From: Candidatus Omnitrophota bacterium
GTDB taxonomy: Bacteria; Ratteibacteria; UBA8468; B48-G9; JAFGKM01
DNA length: 15,729 nt
Direction of reading: 5' to 3'
NCBI GenBank assembly: GCA_023819545.1
Contig: JAMWCA010000016.1
Location: 1 to 15,729 of the forward strand
Below, one piece after another: positions 1 through 6,177 of the stretch. The translations under genes and the position numbers were made by a program. Position 1 is the first letter of the stretch. Each line of letters starts with the position of its first letter. The notes under the pieces are model-generated. The model worked only from the letters and a program-made list of their open reading frames with translations, ran no database searches and was not told where the DNA came from.

Positions 1-2
1 TT

Positions 3-1109
3 TGGTGGGTAGGGATTGAGTGGAACTATAATTATGCACCTCATTATAAAAACCTTGGTAAATACAGCTTAGAAAATTCATGGAAACTTGATTATATATG
101 TGAAATTGCAGAAAAATATGGTATTTTTATTGATTTAACTCTGATTAACCATGGTCAATTTAGTATTCATCCTGATGCTGAATGGTGGGACAATCCTTAT
201 AATGAGATAAATGGTGGCTTTTTAAAATCACCTGATGAATTTTTTGTAAATCAAAAAGCAATTGATTATTTCAAACAAAGATTAAATTATATTGTCTCAA
301 GATGGAGTTATTGTCCGAATATCGTTTTTTGGGAATTATGGAATGAAGTTGATTTAACTGGTTTTTATTCATCTGATAAAGTTAGATACTGGCATAAAAT
401 AATATATCCTTATTTAAAATCAATAGACCCTTATAAAAAACCAATTTCAACACATTATTGTAGAAGGGAAGATGACCCTATGGTATGGATAATTCCTGAA
501 CTTGAGTCACTTGTTGGCAATGCATATCACAATTTAATTGTTGATAGTATAAGAGATTATTATGAAAAAAGAAAATTTTATCAGAAGCCAATATTTATAA
601 ATGAATTTGGGGTTGGAAGAGACAGAATTTTTCTTGAAGATAATCTACATGCGGGAATTTGGGCTTCTTCTATGATGCCTATGTTTGGAGTTGCTCTTTT
701 TTGGTGGTGGCCATTTATTGATTATTTTAACTTATATTTTCATTATAAAGCACTTTCAAAATTCTGGGAAAAAGAAGATAGAAGAAATAAATTTTTACAG
801 GTATCTGATGGAAAAATCATAGGTAAAGATGTTGACTTTGTTGGTATTCAAAATAAAGAGCAGGGTTTTTTCTGGATATTTGATAAAAAAATATTCAATA
901 GCCAAATTAAAAGAATTAAACCAGTTAAAATAGAAAATTCTGTTTTAAAATTAAATAATTTTTTACCTGGTAAATACAAAATAGAATTTTGGGATACTTA
1001 TAAAGGTGAGATAATAAAAGAGATTTTTTATGAAAACGAGAAAGATTTTATAATTTCTATTATTCCTTTTGAAAGAGATGTTGCCTTAAAGATAAAAAAA
1101 ATAAAATGA
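3..1109 (+). CDS. Glycoside hydrolase, clan GH-A / GH5-like, 5'-truncated by the window edge
   Basis: The reading frame is open from the window start to a stop at 1107-1109, so only the C-terminal 368 residues are visible and the start lies outside. The fragment reads as the later part of a (beta/alpha)8 glycosidase. WELWNEVD carries the Asn-Glu acid/base pair of clan GH-A (Glu115 of the visible fragment), and PIFINEFG carries the nucleophile Glu (residue 201). A Trp-rich segment (FWWWPF) follows. Residues from about 265 to the end form a small beta domain with LPGKYKIEFWDTYKGE, a segment often appended to GH5-type enzymes. The enzyme probably hydrolyses a beta-linked plant or microbial polysaccharide; substrate and exact family cannot be fixed here. 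No signal peptide can be judged because the N-terminus is missing. The stop overlaps the next start by 4 bases (ATGA), so the two are translationally coupled. Confidence 0.8.
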   Translation, partial: WWVGIEWNYNYAPHYKNLGKYSLENSWKLDYICEIAEKYGIFIDLTLINHGQFSIHPDAEWWDNPYNEINGGFLKSPDEFFVNQKAIDYFKQRLNYIVSRWSYCPNIVFWELWNEVDLTGFYSSDKVRYWHKIIYPYLKSIDPYKKPISTHYCRREDDPMVWIIPELESLVGNAYHNLIVDSIRDYYEKRKFYQKPIFINEFGVGRDRIFLEDNLHAGIWASSMMPMFGVALFWWWPFIDYFNLYFHYKALSKFWEKEDRRNKFLQVSDGKIIGKDVDFVGIQNKEQGFFWIFDKKIFNSQIKRIKPVKIENSVLKLNNFLPGKYKIEFWDTYKGEIIKEIFYENEKDFIISIIPFERDVALKIKKIK

Positions 1110-3079
1110 GAAAAATTTTTTTATTTTTTTTGTGCTTCCAATTTTTTATTTTTTCCGAATACAGATATTTGTTAAATTTAACATGTGAGAATAAACAACT
1201 TCTTGAAACTATAAAAATTGCAAGTTTTAATTTTATTACAGGAAAAGAAAGATATAATGATATTAAAATTATTGATGATAATGGGAAAGAATGTAGAATT
1301 TTAGGAGTTAATTTTTTAAAAGAAGAATTTGAAGTTTTTTTTGAACCAACAAATTCAAATAATTATAAAGTTCTAATTGGTTATAGCAATAAAAAGAAAA
1401 TATATGAAAAGTTCAATTCTGGCACAATTTTAATAGATGATTACTTACCCCCAAATTCAGTTAAATCAGGGGTTTGGTTATGGGTTGAAAAGTCATTATC
1501 TGGGATTTATTCTCATACAGGGATTGCCGGTTTTTCTTTTCATAGAGTTAGTTTTCCAACGCAGTTTCCTATAAATCCTGATGATAAAGTTGTTACTTAT
1601 ATTTTTATTGAACAAGAAAATAAGCCAGAAGAAATAATGGTAGAAATTGTTTCAAGATATAGAAGGCATTATTATTTTTCATTTGGTCAAGACAAGATAA
1701 ATATTAAAGGGATTAGTAAAGAAAAAATAGGTGAGTTACCAGAACAAGGGAAATGGGTGAAAATAGAGATACCACTTAATAAAATTAGAGAAAGGAATTT
1801 AGAAGGAATTGGTTTTTACAATGATAAAGGAAAAGTTTACTGGGATTTGACATCTATAAATGAAGTTTCTGTTAAAATGAAAATTTTAAAAGTAGAAAAC
1901 TTAATATCTCCAATTACTCCATATTTTAATTATAAAGTTGAAGGTCCATTTAAAATTAAAGATAAAAGAATGATTATTTTAGAACTTGATGCATCTTGTT
2001 TTTTAGGTGATAAATATTTATGGGAGATAGATGGCAAAAATTATCACGGACAAAAGCTTAATCTTAAATTAGATTGTGAAAAAAAAGAAATAAATTTAAA
2101 ATTAAAAGTAGAGAAGAATAAAAATTATGGGGAATTCAGTCATAAAATATTTCTTGATAGGGAGAAAGAGATAAAAACCAATTTTAATATTCTTCCTTTT
2201 GAAAGTTTTGTTTATGAAAATGAAATACTTTATATTCCTGTGAGAATTGAAAACATTTCAGAAGTTCCAATTTGTTATAATCTTATATTTCAAAATAATA
2301 AGAGAGAAATATACCTTCTTCCTGGTAAAGAAAATGGTAAAACAATAAATTTATCTTTAAATTTAGAAGAAGAGATGAAGATTAAACTTTATTTTTACGA
2401 TATAGAACTGACCGAAAAAATAATAAAAGTTTTAGACCCAAATGAAAAAGGTTATTTTACTGATGGACCTTTTTTGAAAAAAAACAATTTTTATATAATT
2501 TTTAAAGTTCCTGAATATAAAAATATAAAAAAAGGAGAAGGATTTTCAAAAATAATTTTTATTGGTGATTTTCCAGAAGATTTAATTGAATTTCTAAAAA
2601 GAAAAGAGGTTGAAGTTTTGAGTATAAAAGAAGAAAAATACACAAATTATCTTTTTACTGAATTTAAATTTATACAGGAAAATCTTAATAAAATAGAAGA
2701 GAATTCTTTTGTTATTTTATTTCCATTTTCCAAATCACTTTTAAGGAGACATAAATTAAATGAATGGGAAAAGGTTTATGATGGAATTTCATATTTATTA
2801 TCTCAGAAAACCTCATATATAATTTTAGTTTCTCCATTCCCTTCATATCCTTATTTAGAAATTTATCAACCATATAGAGAAAAAATTAAAAGAATTTCTG
2901 AAAGAAGAGATTTTTATTTTCTTGACCTTTATAAAGTTTTTTCAGAAATTCAAGAAGGTGAGAAATTTTTCAAGCTAAATGAATATGTATACAAAATTTT
3001 TCCAGATAGAGAAGGTTTTGAAGTGATTTTGAAAGAAATAGAAAAAATTATAAAAAATGAAAAAGGTATTAATAATTAG
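1106..3079 (+). CDS. Secreted protein with beta-sandwich region and degenerate SGNH-like C-terminus; function unknown
   Basis: This 657-residue protein begins with a Lys/Arg pair and a long hydrophobic run (MRKIFLFFLCFQFFIFS), a probable signal peptide, so it is likely exported. Residues about 120-255 have the look of a jelly-roll domain found in many secreted planctomycete-type proteins: GVWLWVEKSL, a His-containing strand, then GELPEQGKWVKIEIPL and GKVYWDLTSI. The middle, about 260-460, is repetitive beta strand, perhaps Ig-like. The end, about 480-657, alternates strands and helices like an SGNH hydrolase: ILVSPFPSYPYLE near 572 and DFYFLDLYKVFSE follow that pattern. Where SGNH enzymes have Asp-x-x-His before the last helix, this protein has YKIFPDREGF near 630, so catalysis looks lost. 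It is coupled to the glycosidase upstream (ATGA) and probably works with it on polysaccharide. The domain calls are fold-pattern inference. Confidence 0.6.
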   Translation: MRKIFLFFLCFQFFIFSEYRYLLNLTCENKQLLETIKIASFNFITGKERYNDIKIIDDNGKECRILGVNFLKEEFEVFFEPTNSNNYKVLIGYSNKKKIYEKFNSGTILIDDYLPPNSVKSGVWLWVEKSLSGIYSHTGIAGFSFHRVSFPTQFPINPDDKVVTYIFIEQENKPEEIMVEIVSRYRRHYYFSFGQDKINIKGISKEKIGELPEQGKWVKIEIPLNKIRERNLEGIGFYNDKGKVYWDLTSINEVSVKMKILKVENLISPITPYFNYKVEGPFKIKDKRMIILELDASCFLGDKYLWEIDGKNYHGQKLNLKLDCEKKEINLKLKVEKNKNYGEFSHKIFLDREKEIKTNFNILPFESFVYENEILYIPVRIENISEVPICYNLIFQNNKREIYLLPGKENGKTINLSLNLEEEMKIKLYFYDIELTEKIIKVLDPNEKGYFTDGPFLKKNNFYIIFKVPEYKNIKKGEGFSKIIFIGDFPEDLIEFLKRKEVEVLSIKEEKYTNYLFTEFKFIQENLNKIEENSFVILFPFSKSLLRRHKLNEWEKVYDGISYLLSQKTSYIILVSPFPSYPYLEIYQPYREKIKRISERRDFYFLDLYKVFSEIQEGEKFFKLNEYVYKIFPDREGFEVILKEIEKIIKNEKGINN

Positions 3080-3941
3080 AGAAGGAGCTCTTGGTGATTT
3101 AGTTTTAACCTTTCCTGTTTTTTACAATTTTAAAAAAAATGGATTTAAGGTTTTCATTGCAGGCAAAGGGATTTATAAAGGTCTTGTTGAAAAAATAGGA
3201 TATGCTGATAATTTTATTCCGATTGATTCATATGAATATCTATTTTTGTTTGAGAATGATAATAAAAAACTTAAAAATTTTTTCCAAGAATTTGATATTA
3301 TTGTCGCATATATTAATGAAGAAGAAATTTTGGGAATTAATATTAAGAAATTTTTTAAAGGGAAGGTATTTTTTCATCCTATAGAAAAAGAAAAATTAAA
3401 TATTCATATAACAGATTATTTACTTCAACCATTAACAGATATATTTAATCAAAGTATTATCAATTCAGTAAGTTTCAGTTTAAAAAGGAAAGGCGAGTTT
3501 TTTGTTATCCATCCAGGAAGTGGAAGTAAAAATAAAAACTGGCCGAAAGAAAAATTTTTAGAACTTATTGAAAACTTAAAAAATGTAAAGTTAATTTTAG
3601 GACCTGCTGAACAAGATGAAGTTGAATTTTGGAGAAAAAATTTCAAAGGAGAGATTTTTTTTAATATTGATATAGATAATATTTTAAAAATTGCTGAAAA
3701 AACCACTACTTATATTGGAAATGATTCTGGGTTTACACATCTATTCAGTTTTTTAGGTGTTAAAACAATTGCTATTTTTGGTCCTACTTCTCCATTTATC
3801 TGGGGACCAAGAGGGGAAAATGTTAAAATTGTTTACAAGAAAATTGAATGCAGTCCTTGTAAAAATGAAAAAATGAAAAACTGTAAGTATAAGTATTGTC
3901 TTGAACAAATAAAAGTTGAGGATATAGTTGCTCTTCTTTAA
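3057..3941 (+). CDS. Glycosyltransferase family 9 (ADP-heptose:LPS heptosyltransferase type)
   Basis: At 294 residues it is slightly shorter than typical WaaC/WaaF/RfaF proteins (about 320-350). Family GT9 features run in order. The N-terminus MKKVLIIREGALGDLVLTFP is the acceptor-side Rossmann strand and loop, which also fixes the start. VIHPGSGSKNKNWP near 152-165 begins the nucleotide-sugar domain. NDSGFTHL at 222-229 is the conserved donor-binding loop, and FGPTSP near 242 follows. A Cys cluster at 265, 268, 276 and 281 (C-x2-C-x7-C-x4-C) is common near the end of this family. The family transfers heptose from ADP-heptose to lipopolysaccharide core, but in deep-branching bacteria the acceptor and donor are often unknown. 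It acts at the inner face of the cytoplasmic membrane. The first 23 bases overlap the preceding gene in another frame and the ribosome binding site is weak, so it is probably translated by coupling. Confidence 0.88.
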   Translation: MKKVLIIREGALGDLVLTFPVFYNFKKNGFKVFIAGKGIYKGLVEKIGYADNFIPIDSYEYLFLFENDNKKLKNFFQEFDIIVAYINEEEILGINIKKFFKGKVFFHPIEKEKLNIHITDYLLQPLTDIFNQSIINSVSFSLKRKGEFFVIHPGSGSKNKNWPKEKFLELIENLKNVKLILGPAEQDEVEFWRKNFKGEIFFNIDIDNILKIAEKTTTYIGNDSGFTHLFSFLGVKTIAIFGPTSPFIWGPRGENVKIVYKKIECSPCKNEKMKNCKYKYCLEQIKVEDIVALL

Positions 3942-3959
3942 GATAAAAACGGAGGTTAT

Positions 3960-4742
3960 ATGGAAAAACAAGTAATTTTTGATGGAAGTAAAGGGAGGTT
4001 GTTTGGGGTTATTCATATTGTAGAAAAAAATATATCACCAGCAGTTATTCTTTTTCATGGTTTTACAGGAAGTAAAGTTGAAAGCCATTTTTTATTTACA
4101 AAACTTGCGAGAAGGTTATACAAAGAAGGTATTTCAGTTTTAAGATTTGATTTCTATGGTTCTGGAGATAGTGAAGGGAGTTTTGAGGAGATGACTATTG
4201 AAACAGAAATGGAAGATGGAAAAAAAGCAGTTCAATTTTTAAAAGAATTTGAATTTGTTGATAAACAAAAAATAGGAATTTGTGGTCTTTCAATGGGAGC
4301 GCTAACTGCAGTTTATGTATCTTCTCAATTTTCAGAAGTTAAAGGGTTATGTTTATGGTCTCCTCTTGCATTTCCAAAGATTATAAAAAAGAAAATTCTG
4401 ACCAAAAAAATAAAAGAGAAAATTGAAAAATATGGGAAATGTTATATCCCTGGAATAGGTCATTATATAGGTAAAAGTTTTATTAATTCACTTGAAAAAG
4501 TCAATATAGAGGGATTTGTCAAAAAATATAAAGGAAAAGTTTTTATTATTCATACAAAGGATGATGCTTCTCTTGATTTGAAAAACCCCCTTTTTTATTT
4601 TGAAAAATTTCATAAAAGCGCAAGTAGTTTGAAAATGCTTATTCTTGATAAAGGAGGGCATGTTTTTACAACTGAAGAAAGTGAAAATTCAGTTTTAGAA
4701 GAAACAACGCTATTTTTTAAAGAATGTTTTGAAAAAGGGTAG
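3960..4742 (+). CDS. Alpha/beta hydrolase (serine esterase/acyl hydrolase type)
   Basis: A complete 260-residue alpha/beta-hydrolase fold with all catalytic parts visible: the oxyanion loop HGFTGS at 33-38, the nucleophile elbow GLSMGA with Ser111, the acid probably Asp202 in IIHTKDDASLD, and the base His234 in GGHVF. A charged Lys-rich stretch at 140-160 probably forms the cap. No signal peptide is seen, so the enzyme is cytoplasmic. It resembles the broad group of cytoplasmic esterases that includes cinnamoyl/feruloyl esterase-like proteins, which would suit neighbours acting on polysaccharide, but the substrate cannot be read from sequence. The start is well supported by GGAGG at 3951-3955, four bases upstream. 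It lies 18 bases after the GT9 gene and its stop is followed directly by the next start. Confidence 0.88.
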   Translation: MEKQVIFDGSKGRLFGVIHIVEKNISPAVILFHGFTGSKVESHFLFTKLARRLYKEGISVLRFDFYGSGDSEGSFEEMTIETEMEDGKKAVQFLKEFEFVDKQKIGICGLSMGALTAVYVSSQFSEVKGLCLWSPLAFPKIIKKKILTKKIKEKIEKYGKCYIPGIGHYIGKSFINSLEKVNIEGFVKKYKGKVFIIHTKDDASLDLKNPLFYFEKFHKSASSLKMLILDKGGHVFTTEESENSVLEETTLFFKECFEKG

Positions 4743-4743
4743 G

Positions 4744-5256
4744 ATGAAAAAAGATATTAATTATACAGAAGTTATTAAGGAAACGATTGAAGCATTAAAA
4801 AAAGGGAATGTTCTTGTTTGTTCAATAGATAAAAAAGGCAAACCAAATTTAATGGCTATTGGATGGGGATGTATTGGCATAGTTTGGGGACAACCAATTT
4901 TTTCTATTTTTATAAGACCATCAAGATATACTTATAATCTAATAGAACAGACAGATGATTTTTCCGTTAATATTTTTGATGATAAATATAAAAAAGTTAT
5001 AAATTGGTGTGGTTCTGTTTCAGGAAGAGATTACGATAAATTTAAAGAAACAAAATTAACTCCTTTAAAATCAAAATATATAATGTCACCAATTGTTAAA
5101 GAAGGTAAAATAAATTTTGAGTGTATAGTTGTTGCAAAAGTGGATATCAATCCAGAAATGCTTGATAATGAAATAAAAGAAAGAAACTATAAGTCAGGCG
5201 ATTACCATCGTGTTTATTTAGGGAAGATTCTTATATGTTATAAAAACTTCCCTTGA
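4744..5256 (+). CDS. Flavin reductase-like, FMN-binding split-barrel protein
   Basis: A 170-residue protein of the flavin reductase-like family (FMN-binding split barrel). Visible family marks are the first strand NVLVCSIDKKGKPNLMAIG, then PIFSIFIRPSRYTYNLI, a barrel strand plus FMN-phosphate loop, followed by DDFSVNIF, and GSVSGRDYDKF, the usual GxxSGRxxDKF segment. Such proteins bind FMN and pass electrons from NAD(P)H or an electron carrier to a partner; many in anaerobes have no known partner. I prefer the ATG at 4744, preceded by AAAGGGTAGG, over a TTG at 4729 that would overlap the hydrolase. The upstream stop ends only one base before this ATG. The stop codon at 5254-5256 lies inside the -35 element of the next promoter, so this is probably the last gene of the first transcription unit. 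Confidence 0.85.
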   Translation: MKKDINYTEVIKETIEALKKGNVLVCSIDKKGKPNLMAIGWGCIGIVWGQPIFSIFIRPSRYTYNLIEQTDDFSVNIFDDKYKKVINWCGSVSGRDYDKFKETKLTPLKSKYIMSPIVKEGKINFECIVVAKVDINPEMLDNEIKERNYKSGDYHRVYLGKILICYKNFP

Positions 5257-5281
5257 CATTGTTGAAACTTTTCATTATTAT
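5253..5281 (+). promoter_or_regulatory. Sigma70-type promoter for the fmdB-like gene
   Basis: TTGACA at 5253-5258 and TATTAT at 5276-5281 are separated by exactly 17 bases. The -35 matches the consensus fully and the -10 matches at five of six positions. Transcription would begin near 5288, leaving a short leader of about 24 bases before the ATG at 5312. The -35 overlaps the stop codon of the flavin-reductase-like gene. Confidence 0.75.
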
Positions 5282-5311
5282 TCTATATCTAAAAATAAAA
5301 AGGAGGTAGAT

Positions 5312-5590
5312 ATGCCTACATACGAATATGAATGCAAAAATTGTGGATATAAATTTGAAAAATTCCAAAAAATGACTGAGGACCCATTAAAGATTTGTCC
5401 GCAATGTAAAAATCAAAGTTTAAGGAGATTGGTTGGTATTGGTGGAGGAATAATTTATAAAGGACCTGGATTTTACACAACAGAGTATAGAAGTGAAGAA
5501 TATAAAAGAAAACAAAAAGAAGAAGAAAGTTTGATATCAAAAACTTCAAGTTCCAATATACCTTCTTCCTCTTCAGATAAAACTAAATAA
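5312..5590 (+). CDS. FmdB-family zinc-ribbon protein
   Basis: A 92-residue protein of the FmdB regulatory-protein family. MPTYEYECKNCGYKFEKFQ is the family signature, with a zinc ribbon formed by Cys8, Cys11, Cys29 and Cys32. A GIGGGIIYKGPGFYTTEYRS segment at about 42-61 is also typical. The tail is charged, then Ser-rich (residues 68-92) and probably disordered. The name comes from a proposed regulator of formamidase/formylmethanofuran genes, but the molecular role of most members is unknown. It has its own promoter and a strong ribosome binding site (GGAGG at 5302-5306, five bases before the ATG), so it may be a single-gene unit between the upstream genes and the nrd operon. Confidence 0.9.
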   Translation: MPTYEYECKNCGYKFEKFQKMTEDPLKICPQCKNQSLRRLVGIGGGIIYKGPGFYTTEYRSEEYKRKQKEEESLISKTSSSNIPSSSSDKTK

Positions 5591-5596
5591 AATTTT

Positions 5597-5646
5597 CCCT
5601 AAATGATTTTTGTCACTAAAAAAACTACTTGACAAATTTTTTAGGG
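5597..5646. repeat. Imperfect inverted repeat around the nrdR promoter -35; possible weak terminator of fmdB
   Basis: CCCTAAA (5597-5603) pairs with TTTAGGG (5640-5646), and inside it TTTGTCA (5609-5615) pairs with TGACAAA (5630-5636), with a 14-base loop and a small internal loop. Six T follow the inner arm (5637-5642), so transcription of fmdB could end here. The right inner arm contains most of the -35 hexamer of the nrdR promoter, so it could instead be an operator. The stem is AT-rich and weak. Confidence 0.4.
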
Positions 5647-5657
5647 TGTTATATTAT
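5629..5657 (+). promoter_or_regulatory. Sigma70-type promoter of the nrdR-nrdD-nrdG operon
   Basis: TTGACA at 5629-5634 and TATTAT at 5652-5657 are 17 bases apart, the same hexamers and spacing as the fmdB promoter. Transcription would begin near 5664. Both NrdR boxes lie immediately downstream of the -10, which fits repression by blocking initiation or early elongation. Confidence 0.8.
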
Positions 5658-5666
5658 TTTTCTAAA

Positions 5667-5682
5667 ATACAATATATTGTTT
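5667..5682. promoter_or_regulatory. NrdR box 1 (upstream operator)
   Basis: The 10-base core CAATATATTG at 5670-5679 fits the NrdR box core CWATATATWG at every position and is a perfect palindrome, extending to ACAATATATTGT (5669-5680). About 14 of 16 positions agree with the full box consensus acaCwAtATaTwGtgt as I remember it. It begins some three bases after the expected transcription start. Confidence 0.8.
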
Positions 5683-5698
5683 TTTGAAGTTTATTTTA

Positions 5699-5714
5699 AC
5701 ACTATATATAGATA
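5699..5714. promoter_or_regulatory. NrdR box 2 (downstream operator)
   Basis: ACACTATATATAG at 5699-5711 matches the first 13 positions of the NrdR box; the core CTATATATAG (5702-5711) is a perfect palindrome, and only the last three positions differ. It lies exactly 32 bases (three helical turns) from box 1, leaving a 16-base gap, the known arrangement of paired NrdR boxes. It ends four bases before the nrdR start codon. Confidence 0.82.
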
Positions 5715-5718
5715 GAAA

Positions 5719-6177
5719 ATGAAATGCCCTTATTGTGGATATTTAAAAGATAAAGTTCTTGATTCAAGAGAGAGAGAAGATGGAATGACGATAAGAAGAA
5801 GAAGGATGTGTTTGAAATGTAAAAGAAGATTTACAACTTATGAAGAAATTGAGTTAAAACCTCTAATTGTAGTAAAAAAAGATGGAAGAAGAGAAAAATT
5901 TAATAGAGATAAATTGAGAATTGGTATACAGAAAGCATGTGAAAAAAGACCGATTAGTACAGATAAGATTAATGAGATTGTTGAAAATATTGAAAAAGAG
6001 TTAAGACAGAAGTATGAAAATGAGGTTAAATCAAAAGAAATTGGAAAACATGTTATAAAAGAATTAAAAAAATTAGATAAAGTAGCATATATTAGATTCG
6101 CTTCTGTTTATCAGGAATTTGAAAATATAGAACAATTTTTAAAAGAAATAGAGAAAATAGGAGGAAAAAATGTTTAA
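5719..6177 (+). CDS. nrdR: Transcriptional repressor NrdR
   Basis: A full-length (152 aa) NrdR, the repressor of ribonucleotide reductase genes that senses ATP and dATP. The N-terminal zinc ribbon has Cys3, Cys6, Cys31 and Cys34, with the conserved VLDSREREDG and TIRRRRMCLKCKRRFTTYE segments that contact DNA. The ATP-cone spans about 49-139, beginning VVKKDGRREKFNRDKLRIGI and ending VAYIRFASVYQEF. With dATP bound it should repress, with ATP it should not. It is the first gene of the operon and sits behind two NrdR boxes, so it almost certainly represses itself along with nrdD and nrdG. The ribosome binding site is poor (GATAGAAA) and lies next to box 2, so expression may be modest. Its last 8 bases overlap nrdD. 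Confidence 0.97.
   Translation: MKCPYCGYLKDKVLDSREREDGMTIRRRRMCLKCKRRFTTYEEIELKPLIVVKKDGRREKFNRDKLRIGIQKACEKRPISTDKINEIVENIEKELRQKYENEVKSKEIGKHVIKELKKLDKVAYIRFASVYQEFENIEQFLKEIEKIGGKNV

Noticed and set aside
4729..4743. TTG start for the flavin-reductase-like gene
   Set aside because: The ATG at 4744 has a GGGTAGG upstream and gives the normal family N-terminus; the TTG start would overlap the hydrolase gene.
5591..5718. Riboswitch or small RNA in the nrdR leader
   Set aside because: The leader after the expected start is about 55 bases and is filled by the two operator boxes; no known riboswitch core such as a cobalamin box is visible.
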